A stretch of DNA of 64,000 bases from Clostridia bacterium (lineage in GTDB: Bacteria; Bacillota; Clostridia; Christensenellales; Borkfalkiaceae), in the NCBI GenBank assembly GCA_017456055.1, contig JAFTKC010000006.1, forward strand, positions 62,001 through 126,000, written 5' to 3'. Positions 30,572 to 39,658 of this stretch are shown here, one piece after another (positions within the stretch are counted from its first letter, which is position 1; every line of letters starts with the position of its first letter). The position numbers and the translations under genes were made by a program. A model generated the notes under the pieces. It did not search any database. It worked only from the letters and a program-made list of their open reading frames with translations, and was not told the origin of the DNA.

Positions 30572-31841
30572 TATAAACCTCCCGACTTGCCTTATTCCAA
30601 TCTTGGTCGTAGAGATTGTGAATCTCTTCGGTGGCGAGCATCCATTTGGTCATTAACTTGTAGTTTTCTAAAAGTTTAAAATTAAAATATTCGTTTTTAT
30701 AGTATAGGTCGAAATCGTAATCTAACGAAATTGAAAGGGAATATAAAGATTTTGCATCTAAGAAAATATCTACGTCCTCTCCGTGTTTCGTGCCTAAGTA
30801 TCTTAATCCCTTATTAGTTAGTGTCAACTCTCCACCGCCTATATACATAAGCGAATTGTTATTGGTTATTTTAATTGGGTTTATAGTGCCGAGTTGAACC
30901 TTTGCTTTAAGACAAAAATCGTCTTTTACAACTTCCTTTCTAATCTCTTCTCTTTGCCACTTGTACCACTCGTCCGTATTTTTAAATGGCAAATCCTTTT
31001 CTACAGGGTAAATATCGTAATAAGCGTCCATTTTAATAGTAAAGCCACAACAAGTACATCTCATTTGGTCATTTTCTATTTTAAACTTTTCTTCGCTAAA
31101 ACAATGTGGACACTTATATATAATATTGTCTAGTCCGTCAATATTTGGCTTTTTGCCGATAAAAGCAACCTTCTCGTCCTTAAAATCATCAAATTCGTTA
31201 TACTTAAACTCCTCTAAGAGTTTAGCGTAAATTTCATCCTGAGAATATTTTTTAAAATCTTCTCCGTCAAAGAGCTTAGAAAAAGTGACCGTCACTTTTC
31301 CCTTTCTAAAATCTCTAGAAAATCTAGGCTTACTAAAATAAGAGCCCTTAATTTTTACTAAAGCAACGGGAAGACCGAGTTTATAGATAAACTTTAACGT
31401 TGCGGGGTTAATAGGGTGGGTAGAGCCACTAGTCGACTGAATGCCCTCTGGAAAGATAACTAAACTATCCTTGAGTTTTAGCCCTTGCATCATTTGCTTA
31501 GTCGCAAGTAGGTCGGGCTGATACAAATATTTAGCGATTACGCCCAAATGCTTTAATAAAGTGTAAAAATACTTTTGAAAGATGTTTTGCATACCACATA
31601 AAGCGTGTACGTCGCTTCTCCTCATTCCTGCAAAAGTGTAAATAAAATCGTCTCTAGACCTATGCTGACAAAGGTATACAATTTGCTTTTTTGCAATCTC
31701 TTTATAACTATCTTCGTAAATGAAAGTAGTGTTTCTCTTTTTTGCCATAGAAGAAAAAACTCTAATAACGATACTAGTTAAGAGTTTATTAGGTTTTTTA
31801 ATCTTTCTATTTCTAAATTTTTCTACTAAACTTTTTCCCAT
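30564..31841 (-). CDS. PlsC-type acyltransferase with zinc ribbon and PH-like C-terminal part
   Basis: 425 residues. The N-terminal LPLAT domain (about 20-215) has the catalytic H-x4-D in LCQHRSRDDFI and the substrate motif IFPEGIQST. A zinc ribbon with knuckles YKCPHCFS and RCTCCGF sits near 237-265. The C-terminal 120 residues, strand-rich with GELTLTNKGLRYLG, look like a PH/GRAM-type domain. LPLAT enzymes acylate lysophosphatidic acid or related lipids on the membrane face. The extra domains would place the enzyme at a membrane or a protein partner. First gene of the acyltransferase-TVP38-carrier operon. SD weak. Confidence 0.85.
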   Translation of the reverse strand: MGKSLVEKFRNRKIKKPNKLLTSIVIRVFSSMAKKRNTTFIYEDSYKEIAKKQIVYLCQHRSRDDFIYTFAGMRRSDVHALCGMQNIFQKYFYTLLKHLGVIAKYLYQPDLLATKQMMQGLKLKDSLVIFPEGIQSTSGSTHPINPATLKFIYKLGLPVALVKIKGSYFSKPRFSRDFRKGKVTVTFSKLFDGEDFKKYSQDEIYAKLLEEFKYNEFDDFKDEKVAFIGKKPNIDGLDNIIYKCPHCFSEEKFKIENDQMRCTCCGFTIKMDAYYDIYPVEKDLPFKNTDEWYKWQREEIRKEVVKDDFCLKAKVQLGTINPIKITNNNSLMYIGGGELTLTNKGLRYLGTKHGEDVDIFLDAKSLYSLSISLDYDFDLYYKNEYFNFKLLENYKLMTKWMLATEEIHNLYDQDWNKASREVYNG

Positions 31842-32214
31842 AAAGTAAACCTAACGGTGATGGCTTATAGGCTTTTTAATTATTTATAATTAAAACCATC
31901 TGATTGATTATATCTTATTTAAGCGTAAAATGCAAGGAAATTGCGCATAAAAAACGATAGAGCGCTTTGCAAGGCAATTTTTACCCATTTTTTTAAAAGT
32001 TAAAAAACTGCAAGAAATAAGGTAAAAAACGCTATAAAAACATCAAATTCTACTAATAGTAGAGAAAAAACAAGGGGTAGAGGGAAGATAGAAAAGGTGG
32101 CAACTAACTTTCAAGGTGGATAAATTTTAAAGAGAGTTAAAAATGGTTGAAAAAACTTTCAATTTGCTGTAAAATGTGTACTAGTGCCGATCAAGAGGTT
32201 TACAGGAGGATAAA
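31842..32214. other. divergent intergenic region with palindrome
   Basis: 373 bases between the acyltransferase operon and the GT8 fusion gene, holding promoters for both. A perfect inverted repeat, TCTACTAATAGTAGA, lies at 32049-32063. The right-hand promoter is listed separately. No gene is visible. Confidence 0.6.
32147..32175 (+). promoter_or_regulatory. promoter of the GT8-acyltransferase gene
   Basis: TTGAAA (32147-32152), 17 bases, TAAAAT (32170-32175). A strong SD, AGGAGG, precedes the ATG at 32215. Confidence 0.75.
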
Positions 32215-33981
32215 ATGGCAAATAACGGAAATCAAAGCGTAATACCAATTTTTTACGCAGTAGACGATACCTTTATAAAGTATACTATAGTTTCTATAAC
32301 GTCAATGAAAGAGAACGCATCTAAAGATAGAAAGTATAAAATATACGTTCTAAATACGGGCGTTTCAGAAGAGATGAAAGAGACGGCAGAAGAACTTTCG
32401 GACGATAATTTTGAGGTAGTTTTTCACGACGTTAGAGAACAAGTTGAAAAAATAGCGAGCAAACTTCCATTAAGAGATTACTATTCTAAAACCACCTATT
32501 TTAGACTATATATAGCCGAGATGTTTCCACAATATGATAAGAGCATTTATATTGATAGCGACACGATAGTTTTGGGGGATATATCCAAACTATACGACAC
32601 CGATATCGGCGATAACTACGTAGGTGCTTGTAATGATCAAGCAATGGTTCAAACGGAAGTTTACGGAAACTACGTTGAAAAAGTTATGGGCATTTCAAGA
32701 CATAAATTTTTCAATGCAGGTTTAATTTTAATAAACTGCGAACAATTTAGAAAGAATAAAGTATTAGAACAATTTTTTAATCTTTTGGGCGTTTATTCTT
32801 TCGTTGTCACTCAAGACGAAGACTATCTAAACGTAATTTGTAAAGATAAAGTGCATTGGCTATATAACGGCTGGAATACCGAAGTTTACGGCGAAATACC
32901 CGTTCCATACGAAGGGATTAAAATTTTGCACTACATAATGGTTTCAAAGCCTTGGCATTTCCACGATTGTAGATTTAAAGAAGAGTTTTGGAAATACGCT
33001 GAAAAAACCAACGTTTATAACGAGATTTTAGACGTTTTAAATTCTTATACCGACGAGCAAAGAAAAAGAGATTTAGAAAGTGGTGAAAGGCTAGCATTAA
33101 CTGCTAAAAACGAGGCTGAAAGAGTGGATACGTATATCGCCTTAGTTAGTGGAAAGAATCCCGATAGACTTAAAGTTTTAGAGAAAATTAGACGCTACGA
33201 AAAAGAAAAAAAGTTTGACGTAGACGTTGAAGACGATCCTGAAACGATAATTTTAACTCCCGACAAAGTAGATTATTTGGGAGAGAAATGTTCTTCAAGA
33301 TTGTTTACGAAAATTGCAAATATTGTAGCAACTTCTTATTATGAAAAGCAAATAAGAAAGGGCAATATGATAATTAAAGATATCGTTGGGTTAGAAAATT
33401 ATAAGAGTGTAAAAGGCGGGGCGTTTATAACTTGCAACCACTTTAGCGTGTACGATAATTACGCCGTTTGGCGTGCAATTAAGCCTACATTTAAGCGTGG
33501 AAAAAGACTTTATAAGATTATAAGAGAGGGTAATTACACCAATTTTAAGGGCTTATACGGATTTTTCTTTAGACATTGTAATACGTTGCCTTTGTCTAGC
33601 AATACCGAAACTATGAAAAAGTTCTTAAAGGCTATAGACGTACTCATTGAAAGGGGAGAGAGAATCTTAATTTACCCTGAGCAAGCAATGTGGTGGAATT
33701 ATAAAAAGCCACGTCCGTTAAAGAGTGGTGCTTTTAAACTTGCTGCAAAAACTAAAGCGCCTATAATTCCGTCCTTTATTACGATGACTCCATCTGGAAA
33801 GGACGACGGAAACGGATTTGATATTCCAGAGTACACCGTTTGGTTTTTAGAGCCTATTTATCCTAAAGAGGGCTTGTCGATTAAGGAAAATACCGAATAT
33901 CTAAAAGAAGAAAACTTTAAGGCTTGGAAAGAACTATACGAGAAAGTGTACGGGATTCCTTTGGAATACGCCGAACAATAA
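32215..33981 (+). CDS. fusion of GT8 glycosyltransferase and PlsC-type acyltransferase
   Basis: 588 residues in two enzyme domains. Residues 1-265 are a GT8 retaining glycosyltransferase: IPIFYAVDDTFIKYTIVSI (nucleotide-sugar site), the metal-binding D-x-D at D114-S-D116 in YIDSDTIVLGD, FNAGLILIN and the C-terminal LHYIMVSKPWH. A helical linker spans about 270-345. Residues about 370-575 are an LPLAT acyltransferase with H409 in CNHFSVYD (H-x4-D) and YPEQAMWW at 487 for the usual FPEG. Inference: one polypeptide glycosylates and acylates the same membrane glycolipid or polymer precursor. Followed 17 bases later by a CrtO-like gene. Excellent SD. Confidence 0.9.
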   Translation: MANNGNQSVIPIFYAVDDTFIKYTIVSITSMKENASKDRKYKIYVLNTGVSEEMKETAEELSDDNFEVVFHDVREQVEKIASKLPLRDYYSKTTYFRLYIAEMFPQYDKSIYIDSDTIVLGDISKLYDTDIGDNYVGACNDQAMVQTEVYGNYVEKVMGISRHKFFNAGLILINCEQFRKNKVLEQFFNLLGVYSFVVTQDEDYLNVICKDKVHWLYNGWNTEVYGEIPVPYEGIKILHYIMVSKPWHFHDCRFKEEFWKYAEKTNVYNEILDVLNSYTDEQRKRDLESGERLALTAKNEAERVDTYIALVSGKNPDRLKVLEKIRRYEKEKKFDVDVEDDPETIILTPDKVDYLGEKCSSRLFTKIANIVATSYYEKQIRKGNMIIKDIVGLENYKSVKGGAFITCNHFSVYDNYAVWRAIKPTFKRGKRLYKIIREGNYTNFKGLYGFFFRHCNTLPLSSNTETMKKFLKAIDVLIERGERILIYPEQAMWWNYKKPRPLKSGAFKLAAKTKAPIIPSFITMTPSGKDDGNGFDIPEYTVWFLEPIYPKEGLSIKENTEYLKEENFKAWKELYEKVYGIPLEYAEQ

Positions 33982-33998
33982 GAGTAAGTGGAGAAGAA

Positions 33999-34583
33999 AT
34001 GTTTTATCTTATAACCATTTTAATATGTATGGCGATAATTTCGCTATTAAACGTGTTTTTGTTTCCAATAGCGAGAGCCTACCAATATTACGAAATTATT
34101 TTTTGGGTGACGGTGACGACTCTTTCAGCCATAGCGATTGACGGATTGGGTGCGACCATAGGCAGAAAACTCCTTCCTGAAAGGTGGTTTACCGCCGATA
34201 AAAAGGGCTTTTGTGCGGGCAAAAAAGAAAGTAAATTTTATGAAAAAATAGGAATAAAATGGTGGAAGGACAAGGTTATTGAACTAGGCGCTTTCACCAA
34301 TTTTAGAAAAAATAAAATTGCAAACCCAAACGATATTGAATATATAAAAAGATATATTTTAGAGGCTAATTTCGGTGTGATTTGTCACGTTTTAGGGGTG
34401 ATTTTAGGGCTAGCGACGATATTTTGTTGCCCTATGAATTTGTGGCTTACGGTGGGGCTTCCCGTCACTATCGTAAACACCGTGCTAAGCGGACTTCCAA
34501 TACTAATTTTAAGGTATAATTTGCCTAAACTTCATACCCTTTATAAGTACAATTTAAAAAGGCAAAAAAAGGCAGAAAATTAA
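33999..34583 (+). CDS. CrtO-like (glycosyl-4,4'-diaponeurosporenoate acyltransferase family) membrane protein
   Basis: 194 residues from the ATG at 33999 (GGAG seven bases before); an earlier frame overlaps the fusion gene without a ribosome site. Four to five hydrophobic segments. The central block KFYEKIGIKWWKDKVIELG and the later ICHVLGVILG resemble the CrtO family, which acylates a glucosylated carotenoid in Staphylococcus. No carotenoid gene is in view, so the likelier role is acylation of another glycolipid, in line with the GT8-acyltransferase fusion it is co-transcribed with. Family call is from motif memory and is moderate. Confidence 0.65.
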   Translation: MFYLITILICMAIISLLNVFLFPIARAYQYYEIIFWVTVTTLSAIAIDGLGATIGRKLLPERWFTADKKGFCAGKKESKFYEKIGIKWWKDKVIELGAFTNFRKNKIANPNDIEYIKRYILEANFGVICHVLGVILGLATIFCCPMNLWLTVGLPVTIVNTVLSGLPILILRYNLPKLHTLYKYNLKRQKKAEN

Positions 34584-34599
34584 AGGCGAAATAAAAAAT

Positions 34600-34630
34600 A
34601 AATCCGTATTAAAAAATACGGATTTTTCTT
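34600..34630. terminator. bidirectional terminator
   Basis: AAATCCGTATT / AATACGGATTT with T run, between the CrtO-like gene and the convergent DUF4364 gene. Confidence 0.88.
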
Positions 34631-34644
34631 TTTGCTATTTAATT

Positions 34645-35169
34645 TTAATCAACTAAATTTTCGTAAATATTTCTATACGTGTCGGCAGCCTTTTCGCCCC
34701 ATTTTTTATAGATGTCTTTTGCAATTTGACGATTGGGAACAACTAGTTTTAATTCGAGAATAGGTTGACCTGGTTCAATGATTTTAAGATACACGGTGTA
34801 AGTGCCGTCCTTATTCATAAAGTAGTCGGCAACGCACTCTTGTTTTCTTCTATATCTAGCCCTATTATTTTTAACGAATAGAGAAATCTCTTCACGAAGA
34901 GAAGCGGGGATTTTAATAAAAAAGTTTGCAAGGCAAATTCTACCATCAGTCGTGATGGTATATAAAGGTTCGTTTTCGTCGCCGATATTGTAAATCCAAC
35001 CACAATCTAGAAGTTGGCTTAGTATTGGTTGACAATCCATATACGCTAGCCAGTTGTTTGATGAGGTGCACATATCTAAAATGGTGTTCTCGGATAGGGG
35101 AACTTCCATTTTATCAAAAACGAATAACAATATTAACTTGTTTAAGGACGAATCACCTTTAACTTGCAT
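34645..35169 (-). CDS. DUF4364-family protein
   Basis: 174 residues, the normal family length. It begins with a winged-helix-like half (LNKLILLFVFDKMEVPLSENTILDMC and LSQLLDCGWIY). PLYTITTDGRICLANFF is a conserved junction. A strand-rich C-terminal half ends KKWGEKAADTYRNIYENL. The family is almost confined to Clostridia and is predicted to bind DNA, but has no established function. Supports the taxonomic reading. Single gene with GGAG upstream. Confidence 0.85.
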   Translation of the reverse strand: MQVKGDSSLNKLILLFVFDKMEVPLSENTILDMCTSSNNWLAYMDCQPILSQLLDCGWIYNIGDENEPLYTITTDGRICLANFFIKIPASLREEISLFVKNNRARYRRKQECVADYFMNKDGTYTVYLKIIEPGQPILELKLVVPNRQIAKDIYKKWGEKAADTYRNIYENLVD

Positions 35170-35332
35170 AATACTCCATTCTCCATTATTGGCTTAATTA
35201 TACCACAAAATTGAAATTTGTAAAGGATATTATCGAAAAAAAACGAAAAATATAGCAAAAATAGGTTTATAATTATAAAAGGTTGTGTTATAATAAAATA
35301 AGGAAAACAAAAGACCTTAGGGGGTAAGAGTT

Positions 35333-36145
35333 TTGACCAAAAGAGAAGAGTTAAATTTGTTTTTGCTTCGTGCCGACGAATTTATAGAAAGTAAATACAT
35401 TTTAGCAGACATAAAAATAGTTAACTTGCTTAAAGCGATAGCAGGGTCGGATACCTTGATTGCAATCTTTAAAAATTGCCTAGATGGGTTTGACTTTGAA
35501 GAGGCTAAAAAGAAATATTTAATCGACAGCAAATTTCAATCGGAAAATAGGGGAGAGTTTATACTTCCGTTAAATTCTAGAGAACTATTAGCGTTGATTT
35601 TTAATTTGCTATTAAAATTTGACTCTAAAGAGATAGAGTTTTCGGACTTTTTGTCTAGATACTTCTTTGAAGACGGAAGTTTTTCAAGCAGTTATAGCGC
35701 ATTTGTAAACTCTGTTATTAAGCCGTTTAGAGATTCGCTTAACGCCATTATGGAAAGCGTAATTGAAGGAAAACTTCAAGACCCTATCGAAGCCTTCTGC
35801 GAAGCCGAGAAAAAGAAGGAAGAAGAAAAACAACAAAGGCTACTAGAAGAAGAGAAAAATAGAGAATTAGAGAAGCGTCAAAACGGCGAAAACATTAAAA
35901 AGATTAAAGAAATATTACTTAAAGATAAACTTAAGGTAAAGGATAAAAAATTAGCCGAGCAAGTGGAGTACGAAATACTCCTTATAATAGATATGCTTGC
36001 AAACGTAGTTGAGTCAAACGATAAAGACGCTATTGTGTACGCTTTTACTGCGTATAAGTATATGGTGAAAGCGCACGGAGTAATGTTTTTTAGAAGAGAT
36101 AAAAAAATCGGCAGTTTAATTGAGGGGATTATAAATGGACTTTGA
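35333..36145 (+). CDS. helical protein of unknown function
   Basis: 270 residues from a TTG at 35333, preceded by AGGGGGT, which makes this start credible. All-helical and cytoplasmic. Residues about 155-190 form a highly charged coiled coil (EKKKEEEKQQRLLEEEKNRE), followed by a compact helical end domain. The stop overlaps the Nudix gene start by 11 bases, so the two are coupled. No family recognised. Confidence 0.65.
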   Translation: MTKREELNLFLLRADEFIESKYILADIKIVNLLKAIAGSDTLIAIFKNCLDGFDFEEAKKKYLIDSKFQSENRGEFILPLNSRELLALIFNLLLKFDSKEIEFSDFLSRYFFEDGSFSSSYSAFVNSVIKPFRDSLNAIMESVIEGKLQDPIEAFCEAEKKKEEEKQQRLLEEEKNRELEKRQNGENIKKIKEILLKDKLKVKDKKLAEQVEYEILLIIDMLANVVESNDKDAIVYAFTAYKYMVKAHGVMFFRRDKKIGSLIEGIINGL

Positions 36146-36656
36146 GGAAAAGACTTTAGAAAGTCAGCGTATTTACGAGGGGAAAATTCTTTCTCTAAAA
36201 AAAGATAAGGTTTTATTGCCTAACGGAGAAACTTCTTATCGAGAGATAGTAGAGCATAACGGCGGTAGCACGGTAATTGCCGAAAAAGACGGCAAAATCT
36301 TGCTAGTTTCTCAGTTTAGATACGCTTATAAAGAGCAAATTTGGGAGATTCCCGCAGGAAAAATAGACAAGGGTGAAACGCCCGATAAAACGGCTATAAG
36401 AGAACTAGAGGAAGAGTGTGGATATAGAGCGGGAAGTGTGAAACTTCTATTTGAAGTTTATCCAACACCCGGCTACACTAGTGAGAAGATTTATATTTAT
36501 AAGGCGAGCGACCTAGTTAAAACGCAAACTCATTTTGACGACGATGAAAATTTGACTAGCAAGTGGTTTACTAAAGAAGAGTTAGCAGATATGATAAGTA
36601 AGGGTGTTATTAAGGACGGAAAAACGCTTATCGCTCTACTTTTCGTACTGAAATAA
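36135..36656 (+). CDS. nudF: Nudix hydrolase, ADP-ribose pyrophosphatase type
   Basis: 173 residues. The Nudix box is complete: G-x5-E-x7-RELEEECGY starting at GKIDKGETPDK. The N-terminal part (ESQRIYEGKILSLKKDKVLLPNG) and the substrate loop (YPTPGYTSEKIYIY) are those of ADP-ribose pyrophosphatases of the NudF/YqkG group. The reaction gives AMP and ribose 5-phosphate and recycles ADP-ribose. Overlaps the upstream helical-protein gene. Confidence 0.92.
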   Translation: MDFEEKTLESQRIYEGKILSLKKDKVLLPNGETSYREIVEHNGGSTVIAEKDGKILLVSQFRYAYKEQIWEIPAGKIDKGETPDKTAIRELEEECGYRAGSVKLLFEVYPTPGYTSEKIYIYKASDLVKTQTHFDDDENLTSKWFTKEELADMISKGVIKDGKTLIALLFVLK

Positions 36657-36711
36657 ATTGATAATTAAGGGAAAAAGATAGAAATTTTAGCGAAAAAAGG
36701 ACGGACTTAAA

Positions 36712-38535
36712 TTGAAAAGAACAGACGTAAGAAACGTTGCGATAATCGCTCACGTTGACCATGGTAAAACTACTTTAGTAAACGAAATGCTAAAGCAAGG
36801 TGGAATATTTAGAGATAATCAAGAAGTTTTAGATAGAGTTATGGACTCTGGCGATATCGAAAGAGAACGTGGAATAACGATACTCGCAAAAAATACTTCG
36901 GTATTTTATAAAGGGGTAAAAATCAATATAGTAGATACTCCTGGCCACGCCGATTTTGGTGGAGAAGTGGAGCGTGTGCTTAAAATGGTAAACGGCGTAT
37001 TAGTGCTTGTAGACGCTTGCGAAGGCCCTATGCCACAAACCCGTTTCGTAATGCAAAAGGCGTTAGAATTAAACCATAAACTCATTATAGTAGTTAATAA
37101 AATCGATAGACCAGACGCAAGGCTAACCGAAGTTCAAGACGAAATTTTAGAACTTTTATTAGACCTAAACGCTAATAACGACCAAGTGGATAGCCCTATC
37201 ATTTTCTGTTCGGGAAGAGCGGGAACGGCAACCACCGACGTAAACGGACAAGGTACTGATTTAATTCCGTTATTTGAAACTATCGTTAATCATTTTGAGC
37301 CACAAGAAGTGGACGTAGACGGGCCACTTCAAATGCTCGTTTCTTCTATCGACTACAACGAATACGTTGGCAGAATAGGTATAGGAAGAATTGAACGCGG
37401 GGCAATGAAAGTTAATCAAGACGTTCAAACTTGCAACTACAATATATCGGGCAAAGAAACTAAAGGAAAGTTAGTTAGCATTTATCAAATCGAAGGCTTG
37501 CAAAGGGCGCAAGTAGAAGAGGCTAAGGCTGGCGATATAGTGTGTATTAGTGGCTTAGAAAATATCTCTATCGGCGACACCGTGTGCGCTCCAACTTGCG
37601 TAGAGCCTGTGCCTTTCGTTAAGATAAGCGAGCCTACGGTTGAGATGACTTTCTCGGTAAACGATTCTCCGTTTGCAGGAAAGGAAGGGAAGTTCGTCAC
37701 CACTAGACACCTTAGAGATAGACTATTTAAGGAAATGCTTAAAGACGTTTCCTTAAGGGTGGAAGAAACCGACTCTGCAGACTCTTATAGAGTTTGTGGT
37801 AGGGGTGAAATGCACCTTTCAATTTTAATAGAAACTATGCGTAGAGGGGGCTACGAATTCCAAGTAGGCGCACCGAAAGTAATGCTAAAAGAAGAAGACG
37901 GCGTACTAAAAGAACCTATGGAAAGGCTAGTAGTTGACGTTCCAGAAGATAAAACGGGTAGCGTTTTTTCTAGTATGGGTGTTAGAAAGGGCGAACTACT
38001 TCAAATGGAAAATATTGGAAGTAGAATTAGATTAGAATTCAAAGTTCCAGCAAGGGGACTCTTTGGATACAAGAGCCAATTTTTAACTGAAACTAGGGGT
38101 GAGGGCGTGTTTAATACCCTTTTCTACGGCTACGAAGAATTTAAGGGAGAAATCGAGAGAAGAACGACGGGTTCACTCGTTGCTTTTGAAACGGGCGAAG
38201 CAGTCACTTACGGTCTATTTAACGCGCAAGGTAGAGGCCAACTCTTTATAGGCGCAGGCGTTCAAGTTTACGAAGGTATGGTAGTAGGTGTTTCTCCAAA
38301 AGCAGAAGATATTAGCGTTAACGTTTGCAAGAAAAAGCACTTAACCAACACTAGAGCGTCTGGAAGCGACGATGCGTTAAGGTTAGAAACTCCAAAAATT
38401 ATGAGTTTAGAAGAGGCTATGGAGTTTATCAATGACGACGAAATGCTTGAAATTACTCCTAAGAACGTGAGAATTAGAAAGAGAACTCTAGATACTGAAA
38501 CAAGACTAAAAAGGAAAGCCAAAGGCTTAGAATAA
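36712..38535 (+). CDS. typA: ribosome-associated GTPase TypA/BipA
   Basis: 607 residues, standard length. The TTG start at 36712 fits the conserved N-terminus [21 protein letters not shown], with AAAAAAGG upstream. G1 is AHVDHGKT (14-21), then [24 protein letters not shown] and NKIDRPDA. The EF-G-like domains II, III and V are followed by the BipA-specific C-terminal domain ending near [16 protein letters not shown]. It binds the 70S ribosome at the A site and helps 50S assembly and growth at low temperature. Single gene with its own terminator. Confidence 0.96.
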   Translation: MKRTDVRNVAIIAHVDHGKTTLVNEMLKQGGIFRDNQEVLDRVMDSGDIERERGITILAKNTSVFYKGVKINIVDTPGHADFGGEVERVLKMVNGVLVLVDACEGPMPQTRFVMQKALELNHKLIIVVNKIDRPDARLTEVQDEILELLLDLNANNDQVDSPIIFCSGRAGTATTDVNGQGTDLIPLFETIVNHFEPQEVDVDGPLQMLVSSIDYNEYVGRIGIGRIERGAMKVNQDVQTCNYNISGKETKGKLVSIYQIEGLQRAQVEEAKAGDIVCISGLENISIGDTVCAPTCVEPVPFVKISEPTVEMTFSVNDSPFAGKEGKFVTTRHLRDRLFKEMLKDVSLRVEETDSADSYRVCGRGEMHLSILIETMRRGGYEFQVGAPKVMLKEEDGVLKEPMERLVVDVPEDKTGSVFSSMGVRKGELLQMENIGSRIRLEFKVPARGLFGYKSQFLTETRGEGVFNTLFYGYEEFKGEIERRTTGSLVAFETGEAVTYGLFNAQGRGQLFIGAGVQVYEGMVVGVSPKAEDISVNVCKKKHLTNTRASGSDDALRLETPKIMSLEEAMEFINDDEMLEITPKNVRIRKRTLDTETRLKRKAKGLE

Positions 38536-38547
38536 AAGGTAAAATTA

Positions 38548-38580
38548 AAGCGGAGTCACTTTGTGGACTCCGCTTTTTTT
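38548..38580 (+). terminator. typA terminator
   Basis: AAAGCGGAGTC / GACTCCGCTTT followed by seven T residues. Confidence 0.92.
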
Positions 38581-38601
38581 GACTATATAACTTCTAGTAG
38601 A

Positions 38602-38805
38602 TTACTTGCAGCCGTACCCACCGCGCGAGCCTAAGCCAAAACCGTTTTTGCAAAGGCAACAAACGATAAGAAGAGCAACGGGTAAGCAATAGCAACTATT
38701 AAACAAACCGTTTAAGCAACCGCTCTTGCAAAGGCAGATAATCAAAAGAATAACGCCAATCCAAAGACAACAGTTTCCGTTAAAAAAGTCAAAACATCCG
38801 TTCAT
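38602..38805 (-). CDS. small cysteine-rich hydrophobic protein
   Basis: 67 residues, of which 12 are Cys, in two hydrophobic stretches (about 14-28 and 40-51) separated by KSGCLNGLFNSCYC. It ends with a Gly-rich GLGSRGGYGCK. A clear SD (GGAGG) and tidy ends support a real gene. The pattern recalls small Cys-rich membrane or spore-coat-associated proteins, but I cannot name a family. CC pairs and CxC spacing could bind metal or form disulphides. Confidence 0.6.
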   Translation of the reverse strand: MNGCFDFFNGNCCLWIGVILLIICLCKSGCLNGLFNSCYCLPVALLIVCCLCKNGFGLGSRGGYGCK

Positions 38806-38927
38806 AGGTTTACCTCCAAAAGTATCTTATACCTTCGCCTATGTAAAATTTTTTGTTGGGCGAAGTTTTATCTACTACCAATATAGTTTTTTATGCTTAA
38901 AAATGTGACTATTACTCTTAAATTCGT

Positions 38928-38956
38928 TTGCCTTTAAAATAAAATAGTGCTAAAAT
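38928..38956 (+). promoter_or_regulatory. promoter of the S-component/coaX operon
   Basis: TTGCCT (38928-38933), 17 bases, TAAAAT (38951-38956). The leader of about 100 bases contains one small hairpin (AGGGT/ACCCT at 38978-38994) and does not resemble a known riboswitch. Confidence 0.65.
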
Positions 38957-39064
38957 TATATAAGAAACGTAAAAAGAGGGTATATTTAACCCTACTTGTT
39001 AAAATTACGCAAAAATTTTTATCAACGGATATTCTTTATAGAGAAATTCGATTGGAGGCAAAAA

Positions 39065-39658
39065 ATGAATAAAAGTGGATTCTTTACTACCAAAAACGTG
39101 GTTAGTTTAGCCGTTTTAATCGCGCTACTCGTCGTTCTAAACCTTTTAAGTACGGTGTTTAAAATTATAACTAACGTTAACCTAACGCTTATTCCTATCG
39201 TTTTAGGGGCACTCTTAATGGGCGTTCGTGGAGGTTTGATTTTAGGTCTTGTTAGTGGGCTTATGACCTTCATCTTTGGAGTGACTGCGATAGATCCGTT
39301 TACAAATATTCTTTTCGTAAATAGTCCCGTTCTAACCTTTTTAACCTGTGTGGTTAAAATCACCGTAGCAGGTGGACTAGCCGGTTGGATTTACGAAATT
39401 ATAAGCAAGAAAAACAAGTACGTTGCAACTTTTGTTGCTTCGGCGCTTGTTCCAATAGTTAACACCTTAATTTTTATATTGGGTGGGCTCGCAATGTATA
39501 ATACCGTTGCTTCTAATTTTTCCGAGAACGTTTTGTACTTTTTAGTAATAGTTTGCGCAGGTGTTAACTTCTTGATTGAGTTAGGTATAAACCTTTTGGT
39601 TGCGCCGGCAATATTTTCGGTTGTAAAAGTTTTAGATAAAACTTCGGGGGATAGATAA
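39065..39658 (+). CDS. ECF transporter S component, probably for pantothenate
   Basis: 197 residues from the ATG at 39065, with GGAGG upstream. Six hydrophobic helices. The N-terminal motif includes VVSLAVLIALLVVLNLLS, and IPIVLGALLMGVRGGLILGLVSGLMTFIFG is typical of S components. S components bind the vitamin and share an energising EcfA/EcfT module encoded elsewhere. The stop codon overlaps the start of coaX by one base; coupling to pantothenate kinase makes pantothenate (PanT type) the most likely ligand. That is inference from context. Confidence 0.85.
   Translation: MNKSGFFTTKNVVSLAVLIALLVVLNLLSTVFKIITNVNLTLIPIVLGALLMGVRGGLILGLVSGLMTFIFGVTAIDPFTNILFVNSPVLTFLTCVVKITVAGGLAGWIYEIISKKNKYVATFVASALVPIVNTLIFILGGLAMYNTVASNFSENVLYFLVIVCAGVNFLIELGINLLVAPAIFSVVKVLDKTSGDR

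Noticed and set aside
38957..39064. Riboswitch in front of the S-component/coaX operon
   Set aside because: The leader is about 100 bases with one five-base-pair hairpin and no conserved riboswitch core that I recognise.
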